From contig CAZRFE010000015.1 of assembly GCA_964599565.1 (NCBI GenBank), forward strand, positions 1-38,533: a stretch of DNA of 38,533 nucleotides, read 5' to 3'. The translations under genes and the position numbers were made by a program. This DNA comes from JAJUFS01 sp964599565. GTDB taxonomy: Bacteria > Pseudomonadota > Gammaproteobacteria > Natronospirales > JAJUFS01. The notes beneath the pieces are model-generated. The model made no database searches. It was given only the letters and a program-made list of their open reading frames with translations, and had not been told where the DNA came from. Below, piece by piece: positions 15,174 to 20,873 of the stretch; positions within the stretch are counted from its first letter, which is position 1; each line of letters begins with the position of its first letter.

Positions 15174-16069
15174 AGATGATTCGATGCACGGTCGCAGCGC
15201 TGCTTCTTGCCGTCATTGCGGCGGCGCAGGCATCGCCGGATGTGATCTACAACAAGCGTTCGCTGTACCGGAACATCACGGTCACCGATGACGGCGAGAA
15301 CGTCTGCATGCAGTTCACCTCGCGCGGCCGCTATGCCTCCTACCAGAGCTGCCAGTACAAGGCGCGTCCGGACGAACTCGTGTTCGATTACGCGCGGTTG
15401 AGCTTCGCGGGCCTGCTGGTGAATCCCGCGCCGGCGCGGGTGCTCGTCGTCGGTCTTGGCGGCGGCTCCATTCCGCGCGCGTTTCACCAGATGTTCCCGG
15501 ACGCGCAGATCGATGTCGTCGAGATCGACCCGGCGGTGCTCGATGTCGCGAAGCGTTTCTTCAGCTTCGAGGAAAGCGAACGGCTGGACGTCACGATCAA
15601 GGACGCGCGCGTGTTCGTGAAGCAGGCAGGCATCTTCGGACGCAAGTACGACTACATCGTGCTTGATGCATTCAACGGCGAGTACATTCCCGAGCACCTG
15701 ATGACGAAGGAATGGCTGGAAGAGTGCGGAAAGATTCTCACCGACGACGGCGTGCTCGTTGCGAACACGTTCTCCGTGAGCCGGCTGTACGACAGCGAGT
15801 CCGTCACCTACCAGGCGGCGTTCGACTGGATGCTCAATGTCAGGGAGCATTCCGGCAATCGCATCATTCTTGCCGCCAACACCGAACCTGTCAGCGTCGC
15901 GGAACTCGAAGCCGCCGCCGCGGAAATGGATGCGTCGAAATTCGAGCGTTTCGGCTTCACGCCGGCGTGGATTGCGGGCAACGTCACCGACGAGACCGAC
16001 TGGAACACGGACGCACCGGTGCTCACCGACCAGTATTCGCCCGTCAACCTGCTGCAGGGGAAACGGTGA
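15170..16069 (+). CDS. Spermidine-synthase/methyltransferase-like Rossmann protein, exported
   Basis: Protein of 299 residues with a signal peptide or anchor (MKMIRCTVAALLLAVIAAAQA, then SPDVIY). The catalytic fold follows: ARVLVVGLGGGSIPRAFHQM (dinucleotide/AdoMet loop near residue 94), VDVVEIDPAVLDVA (acidic ribose-binding residue), VTIKDARVFV, and YDYIVLDAFNGEYIPEHL (near 163). True spermidine synthases have D-x-x-D-P-x-G-P here; this one has DAFNGEYIP, so aminopropyl transfer is doubtful. The start overlaps the upstream membrane gene (ATGA at 15170-15173). The signal places the enzyme fold outside the cytoplasm if it is real, which is odd for an AdoMet-dependent enzyme. It is followed 9 nt later by the PaiB-like gene. 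Confidence 0.83.
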   Translation: MKMIRCTVAALLLAVIAAAQASPDVIYNKRSLYRNITVTDDGENVCMQFTSRGRYASYQSCQYKARPDELVFDYARLSFAGLLVNPAPARVLVVGLGGGSIPRAFHQMFPDAQIDVVEIDPAVLDVAKRFFSFEESERLDVTIKDARVFVKQAGIFGRKYDYIVLDAFNGEYIPEHLMTKEWLEECGKILTDDGVLVANTFSVSRLYDSESVTYQAAFDWMLNVREHSGNRIILAANTEPVSVAELEAAAAEMDASKFERFGFTPAWIAGNVTDETDWNTDAPVLTDQYSPVNLLQGKR

Positions 16070-16078
16070 CGAGCGAAC

Positions 16079-16681
16079 ATGATCTATCCGCCGCAGTATC
16101 ACCTTGAAACGGACGAGGCGCGCATCTTCGATGCGATAGACGCGATTCGTCATGCAACAGTGCTGGTCCCTTCCGACGATGGCCTGCGTGTTGCGTTCAC
16201 GCCGTTCCTGCTCGATCGCGAGCGCCGCGTGCTGCGCGGTCACGTCGCGCGCCGCAATCCGCAGTCAACGCTGTTCGACGGCCGTCGCGTGGATGCGATC
16301 TTCCACGGTCCGCACGCCTACATTTCCCCGAAGCTCAACGGCAACGATGACGTGCCGACCTGGAACTACGTGAACGTTCACGTGCGAGGCAGCGCGACCG
16401 GTTTCAACGAACGCGATGCCAAGTGGTCGTTTCTTCGCGAGATGGTCGATGTGCTGGAACAGGACAACGCCGAGCCGTATATCGACCACTACGAAGACAG
16501 GCTGCAGAAACTGCTCGATGGCATCGTCGGCGTGGAAATCCGCATCGAGGAACTGCACGGCCGCTTCAAGCTCGGCCGCAACGACGCGCCCGATCTTCAG
16601 CAAAGGACGTTCGACGCGCTGCGCGCGGAAACGCCGCCGTCGCTTCGCACCTGGCTGGAAACGCTCGCGCCGTCGAACTGA
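16079..16681 (+). CDS. PaiB-like FMN-binding protein
   Basis: Cytoplasmic protein of 200 residues of the FMN-binding negative transcriptional regulator family (Bacillus PaiB). The flavin-barrel signature is FTPFLLDRERRVLRGHVARRN, HGPHAYISPKL, and VPTWNYVNVHVRGSATG, followed by the family's FLREMVDVLEQ and a helical end (RLQKLLDGIVGVEIRIEELHGRFKL). In Bacillus, the pai locus pairs this protein with the polyamine acetyltransferase PaiA. Here it directly follows spermidine-synthase-like genes (9 nt gap), a suggestive but unproven polyamine link. It could instead be a general flavin-reductase-like protein. Ends just before a hairpin at 16708. Confidence 0.88.
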   Translation: MIYPPQYHLETDEARIFDAIDAIRHATVLVPSDDGLRVAFTPFLLDRERRVLRGHVARRNPQSTLFDGRRVDAIFHGPHAYISPKLNGNDDVPTWNYVNVHVRGSATGFNERDAKWSFLREMVDVLEQDNAEPYIDHYEDRLQKLLDGIVGVEIRIEELHGRFKLGRNDAPDLQQRTFDALRAETPPSLRTWLETLAPSN

Positions 16682-16702
16682 CGGCAACACCTTTCGTACA
16701 TG

Positions 16703-16728
16703 AAAAAACGGCCGACAGGGTCGGCCGT
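16703..16728. terminator. Hairpin terminator between the PaiB-like gene and the repeat-protein gene
   Basis: ACGGCCGAC (16708-16716), loop AGG, GTCGGCCGT (16720-16728). On the minus strand the stem is followed by six T (16703-16708), a strong terminator for the leftward repeat-protein gene. The plus-strand tail is poor in T, so it is weaker for the rightward gene. Confidence 0.85.
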
Positions 16729-16741
16729 CCTGTTGCTGTAC

Positions 16742-18745
16742 TCAGCGCTGGCGCCGTCGTTGCGAAACCAGCAGTGCGCACACCGCGAGCAGCAGCAGCC
16801 AGGCGCTGTTCAGTGCGCCCGAGCCGCCTTCGATTTCAAGCGCTACACCCACGAACACGCCCGCGCGCGAAATGGCGGGATCCACGAGCGCGGTGTCGGT
16901 GCGCGCAATGAGGCTGACGTTCGTGCTTTGCTTGTCGCCCAGCTCGATATGGTCCGTCGTCAGCACCAGCACGAGTTCGACGACTTCGCCCGGTTCGATG
17001 TCGCCGATCTCGCAGAGATTCTCCGACACGCTTTCGCAGCCCGACCAGCTGAACGGGAAGTCCGACAGGTCCGCGCGCAGCGAGCTGTTCCTTGCGGTTG
17101 CGCTCCCCGTGTTGGTGAGCGAAATGCCGATCTCGACCGGATTCGGCACGCGGCGATCCGGCGTCAGCGATGTCACATCAAGATCGAGATTCGTGCTGGT
17201 GACGGCAACGCGCTGGCCGAAGATCGCCATGCGCCCGTCGGTGGGGTTGGAGTCGCCCTCCCAGGCGGCAACCCAGTTGTTCGCGGCGTAGGCAACGGCG
17301 GGCCGGTCCGCGCCGTAGAGAACACGCTTCGCGGCATCCGTTTCCTCGTCGTCACCCTGGACGGACAGGCGAATCTCGTCAGCGTCGATCGTGCCGTCCA
17401 GTGCGACGAACGCACCGAATATCTCGAATTCATCGTCGACGAGATCGCCCGCGGTCGTATCGCCCTTCCAGGCAATGAAGAAGCGCTGATCGTTCTCGCC
17501 CCATGCCGCTGCAGCGCTGGTGGCATCGAATGCCGCGCGCGCTGCTCCGGTGAAGGCGCTGGTTCCCATCGTCGAGACGCGGAACTGGCCGGACAGCGCG
17601 ACGCCCGCCATGTCGAACAGCCGCGCGTGAATCTCGAACTCGTCATCGACGAGCGGCGCAACATCGGTGTCGCCGTGCCACGCGACAAGCATCGTTCCGC
17701 TCTCAGGATCGACGGCGAGCGTCGGTGCGAGCGCATCGCGCGATGCATCGCCATCCGCGCCCATGGCGGACACGCGAACCGGCGTGCCCGTCAGCGTTCC
17801 GTCGGTCTTGACCTGCTGCAGGAAAATCTCGTTCTCGCCGTCGATGAGGCCGGCTTCGCTGTCATCCGCCTGCCAGGCGACGAAGAACGTCCCGGCGACG
17901 GGATTGAATACGACGGCGGGCATGACGGCGTCATACCGCGTGCGGTCATTTCCGGTTGCGGCATCGTCTCCGGTGACCGAAATGCGGAACTGTTCCGTCA
18001 GCGGTTTGCCGTCCACGTCGAACACGCGGCCGAAGATCTCCGTTTCGCCGTCCACCAGCGGCGCGGTGTCATCGTCGCCCTGCCAGACAACCAGGTAATT
18101 GCCGGTCACCGGGTCGACGGCGATGGCGGGATGTGCGGCGCCATAGGCATCGCGCCCGCTTGTTGCGCTGTCGTTACCCATGGCCGAAACGCGGATGCGG
18201 CTGCCGGAACGCGTGCCGTTGGTGTGAACGCGCTGCGCGAAAATCTCGAATTCGTCGTCAACGAGCGGTGCGCTGTCGTCATCGCCTTCCCAGGCGATGA
18301 GGAATTCTTCGGCAACCGGGTTCCAGGCGACGGCGGGATTGCGCGCGGAATAGCGCTGCCGTTCCGACGCTTCGCTTGCAGTGTCGTCGCCCATGACCGA
18401 AATGCGTGTCTTCGGCGCGTTATCAAGCGTCGTGGCATCGATCAGTTGAGCGAAGATCTCGAACTCGTTGTCGACGTTGTGGACGACTGTCTTGTCGTCA
18501 TCGCCGGTGACCTGCAGCTGGTCGTCCGCCGCCCACGCGAGCAGCACGACACGGCGTTCGGGTGCCGCGGCAATGGCGGCTTCCACGGCATCATGCTTGT
18601 CGATGTTCGTCGACGAGCTTGCCGAGGCGACGGCGAAGACCGCCTGTTCCTTCTCGAGCACGTAGTCCGGCTCTGCCGCGAGCGCGGACGTGCCGGCGAG
18701 CAGGCCGCAGGCCAGCACGCATCCTGGCCGAATGATTCGGTACAT
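16742..18745 (-). CDS. Secreted seven-repeat (probable beta-propeller) protein with C-terminal membrane tail
   Basis: Protein of 667 residues of unknown function. ATG 18743-18745 has GGAGG upstream and a signal peptide (MYRIIRPGCVLACGLLAGTSALA). Then about seven repeats of 65-70 residues: each reads roughly xFLVAWxGDDD, APLVDDEFEIFAQRV, then RISxMGDD and ending AxxPAVAxNPV. Asp-rich turns (GDDDSAPLVDDE) may bind calcium. Seven repeats of this length with W-G and D motifs suggest a seven-bladed propeller (inference). After about residue 500 comes an immunoglobulin-like or CARDB-like segment (DLDVTSLTPDRRVPNPVEIG, VELVLVLTTDHI). The end is GGSGALN, a hydrophobic helix (SAWLLLLAVCALLV) and SQRRRQR, like GlyGly-CTERM sorting tails. 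Terminator at 16703. Confidence 0.78.
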   Translation of the reverse strand: MYRIIRPGCVLACGLLAGTSALAAEPDYVLEKEQAVFAVASASSSTNIDKHDAVEAAIAAAPERRVVLLAWAADDQLQVTGDDDKTVVHNVDNEFEIFAQLIDATTLDNAPKTRISVMGDDTASEASERQRYSARNPAVAWNPVAEEFLIAWEGDDDSAPLVDDEFEIFAQRVHTNGTRSGSRIRVSAMGNDSATSGRDAYGAAHPAIAVDPVTGNYLVVWQGDDDTAPLVDGETEIFGRVFDVDGKPLTEQFRISVTGDDAATGNDRTRYDAVMPAVVFNPVAGTFFVAWQADDSEAGLIDGENEIFLQQVKTDGTLTGTPVRVSAMGADGDASRDALAPTLAVDPESGTMLVAWHGDTDVAPLVDDEFEIHARLFDMAGVALSGQFRVSTMGTSAFTGAARAAFDATSAAAAWGENDQRFFIAWKGDTTAGDLVDDEFEIFGAFVALDGTIDADEIRLSVQGDDEETDAAKRVLYGADRPAVAYAANNWVAAWEGDSNPTDGRMAIFGQRVAVTSTNLDLDVTSLTPDRRVPNPVEIGISLTNTGSATARNSSLRADLSDFPFSWSGCESVSENLCEIGDIEPGEVVELVLVLTTDHIELGDKQSTNVSLIARTDTALVDPAISRAGVFVGVALEIEGGSGALNSAWLLLLAVCALLVSQRRRQR

Positions 18746-18843
18746 CTGATCCCTCCTTCGGGATTGCGGAGCAGCCGGAAAGGCACGCGCATGAAACTTG
18801 CGGTCCGGTGGCGGATTTTCGCCTGCGCCGGACAAGGCGCCGG

Positions 18844-18849
18844 ATTATA
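18844..18849 (-). promoter_or_regulatory. Consensus -10 hexamer upstream of the repeat-protein gene
   Basis: Read on the minus strand this is TATAAT, a perfect sigma-70 -10 hexamer, 99 nt upstream of the repeat-protein ATG in an otherwise GC-rich gap. No good -35 is seen at 17-18 nt spacing, so an activator or another sigma context may be involved. Confidence 0.4.
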
Positions 18850-18948
18850 AGGTGAATGGCGGCGGGCGGACCACGCTTGCGCCTTGTGACCGGAGACCCG
18901 GCGCGTCAAACTTGCGTTCCGTTCATACGCGCGATTTGTGGAAGCAGC

Positions 18949-20286
18949 ATGAAGATCCCCGAGATTCTCCTCGTCGAATCCCAGCACAAGGCGGGCTCGC
19001 TCGCAAAGATCCTCCAGGTCATCGGCGATTGCGGCCTGCTGGTCGAAAACCTTGACGCAGTGCGGCGCGACCAGGACAAGACCGTCTGGGAGATCACGCT
19101 TGAAATGGACGAGGACGCCTACGTCAACGTGGGCGAGAAGATCGCTGCGCTGCCGAACGCGCGGCTGCTCGGCAAGTCCGACCGCGTGTTCGCGCGTCAC
19201 CAGGGCGGCAAGATACGCACGGTCTCGCGCCTGCCGATCGAAACCCTGCAGGAGCTGCGCGACATCTACACGCCGGGCGTTGCGCGCGTCTGTCTCGCGA
19301 TCCGCAAGGATCCCGACCTTGCCGCGCAGTACACCGCACGCCAGCACACGGTCGCGATCATCACCAACGGCAGCGCGATTCTCGGTCTTGGCAACATCGG
19401 TCCCGTTGCAGGCCTGCCGGTGATTGAAGGCAAGGCCGCGCTGCTCGCCAAGTTCGCCGATCTGTCCGGCGTGCCGATCCTGCTCGAGGACAGCGATCCG
19501 GAACACATGATCGACGTCATCGCGTCCATCGCGCCGAGCTTCGGCGCGATCCAGCTCGAAGACATCGCCGCGCCCGCCTGCTTTCGCATCGAATCCGCGT
19601 TGCGTGAACGGCTGGACATCCCTGTGCTGCACGATGATCAGCACGGCACGGCGGTCGTCACGCTCGCCGCGCTCATCGGCGCGACGCGACGCGTCGGCCG
19701 CGAGCTGCGCAACTGCGTGATCGGCCAGATCGGTCTTGGCGCCGCGGGCATCGGCATTTCTCGCCTGCTGATGGCATACGGCGTGCGCGATGTGATCGGC
19801 GCGGATCTCAATGAAAGCGCGCGCGGGATGCTCGAAGGCATGGGCGGACGCACGGCGCCGCTGCCCGAGCTGATGCGCGAGGCGGACATCGTGGTGGCAA
19901 CCACGGGCGTGAAGGGATTGATAAAGCCCGAGATGGTGCGTGCGGGCCAGCTTATTCTCGCCCTGTCGAATCCCGACCCGGAGATCGAACCGCGGCTTGC
20001 CCTGTCGCAGGGTGCCGCGTTCGCGGCCGACGGCAAGAGCATCAACAACGTGCTCGGCTTTCCGGGCCTGTTCCGCGGCGCGCTGGATGCCAGGGCGCGT
20101 GCGTTCACCGATGCGATGCTGTTCGCCGCCGCCGAGACGCTTGCGCTGATCGCGCCCGACAACGAACTGGTGCCCGATCCGCTCAACCGCGACGTGCACA
20201 AGGCGGTGGCGGAAGCGGTGGCGTTCGCCGCGCGCCACGGCGCATTGCCGCCCGATGCCGATACCGCGGACGACGACTTCGACTGA
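18949..20286 (+). CDS. ACT-domain NAD(P)-dependent malic enzyme
   Basis: Oxidizes and decarboxylates malate to pyruvate in the cytoplasm; 445 residues. Residues about 1-80 are an ACT domain (ILLVESQHKAGSLAKILQVI, ENLDAVRRD), a ligand-sensing module that usually binds an amino acid. Then the malic domain: RDIYTPGVARVC with Tyr at 107, VIEGKAALL with catalytic Lys 162, ILLEDSDPEH, QLEDIAAP and LHDDQHGTA for metal binding (near 229-234). The nucleotide fold has GLGAAG (262-267), and the C-terminal INNVLGFPGLFRGALD is typical. The NAD versus NADP choice is open. This is the short bacterial malic enzyme without the phosphotransacetylase tail, carrying an extra N-terminal sensor. The ATG has GGAAG upstream. 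Confidence 0.93.
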   Translation: MKIPEILLVESQHKAGSLAKILQVIGDCGLLVENLDAVRRDQDKTVWEITLEMDEDAYVNVGEKIAALPNARLLGKSDRVFARHQGGKIRTVSRLPIETLQELRDIYTPGVARVCLAIRKDPDLAAQYTARQHTVAIITNGSAILGLGNIGPVAGLPVIEGKAALLAKFADLSGVPILLEDSDPEHMIDVIASIAPSFGAIQLEDIAAPACFRIESALRERLDIPVLHDDQHGTAVVTLAALIGATRRVGRELRNCVIGQIGLGAAGIGISRLLMAYGVRDVIGADLNESARGMLEGMGGRTAPLPELMREADIVVATTGVKGLIKPEMVRAGQLILALSNPDPEIEPRLALSQGAAFAADGKSINNVLGFPGLFRGALDARARAFTDAMLFAAAETLALIAPDNELVPDPLNRDVHKAVAEAVAFAARHGALPPDADTADDDFD

Positions 20287-20754
20287 TCAGTAGCGCAATC
20301 CGAGCCGGCGATAGATGAAGCCGAGCAGCCACACCGGGCCGATCAGGAGAAACTGGATGTCCTTGAAGAAGGACGGTTTCCTTCCCTCGACCCGGTGACC
20401 GATGAACTGCCCGATCCACGCGATGACGAAGATCGCGACCGATATCTGCCAGAGCGGCGTTTCGAGTTCCGAAAGCGCGTGGTTGCCGAGGACGACAAGC
20501 GCGCTGACGACGACCATGCCGACCGCGAGCGGCCAGGAAAGCGCGACGTAATAGATCATCGCGAGCGCCACGAACGCTGTTCCCCAGTTGAGCCAGGGCG
20601 AGACCTGGGCGAAGGCGTCCGGCCGCGGCAGCGACCACAGCACGCCGACCAGGCTGAACACGATGGCCGGCACGCAGATCCAGTGAATCATCTTGTTGGT
20701 CGGGTTCTGGTGACTTGTCCCGTACTCGCGGAACCATTCATCGGCGGTTTTCAT
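20287..20754 (-). CDS. Mpo1-like (DUF962) membrane protein
   Basis: Membrane protein of 155 residues of the Mpo1/YGL010w family; the yeast member is an Fe-dependent 2-hydroxy fatty-acid dioxygenase in lipid alpha-oxidation. Family marks are the opening ADEWFREYGTSHQNPTNK followed by MIHWICVP, about four helices, and a late FIGHRVEGRKPSFFKDIQF with conserved His and Glu. The bacterial substrate is unproven. The ATG at 20752-20754 has GGAAGGA upstream and is used rather than a longer in-frame start at 20802. Its stop (20287) directly abuts the malic enzyme stop (20286), so the two genes converge with no spacer and no visible terminator. It is divergent from the large fused protein at 20874. Confidence 0.88.
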   Translation of the reverse strand: MKTADEWFREYGTSHQNPTNKMIHWICVPAIVFSLVGVLWSLPRPDAFAQVSPWLNWGTAFVALAMIYYVALSWPLAVGMVVVSALVVLGNHALSELETPLWQISVAIFVIAWIGQFIGHRVEGRKPSFFKDIQFLLIGPVWLLGFIYRRLGLRY

Positions 20755-20790
20755 GGCTGATCCTTCCTGTCGTCGGTATGCATAAATGTT

Positions 20791-20812
20791 AACGCCGTCC
20801 ATCGACGGCGTT
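20791..20812. promoter_or_regulatory. Perfect inverted repeat in a divergent promoter region
   Basis: AACGCCGTC (20791-20799), loop CATC, GACGGCGTT (20804-20812): a perfect 9-bp dyad between the divergent Mpo1-like gene (start 20754) and the fused protein (start 20874). A GATAAT that could be a -10 box lies at 20826-20831, and TCGACG at 20802-20807 could be its -35, so the repeat would overlap the promoter. No T-run follows on either strand, which argues against a terminator. A repressor site is the better reading. Confidence 0.45.
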
Positions 20813-20873
20813 GCACGGCCGCAGGGATAATGCGCCGCGCGTGACGCAATGTCGCTGGACGTCGGGAGAGTGC

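Noticed and set aside
12512..16069. A plus-strand open frame of 1185 codons
   Set aside because: It is antisense to the E1 start, cupin and gcdH, then runs in frame into the real gene at 15170. Its first part is Arg/His/Ala-rich without conserved motifs, a product of high GC with strong third-position bias.
16700..18850. A plus-strand open frame of 716 codons antisense to the repeat protein
   Set aside because: It mirrors the repeats of the real minus-strand gene, has no ribosome site and no family resemblance; the minus-strand gene has a signal peptide, GGAGG and a terminator.
18442..20238. A minus-strand open frame of 598 codons over the malic enzyme
   Set aside because: Antisense to a clearly conserved malic enzyme and has no promoter, ribosome site or motif.
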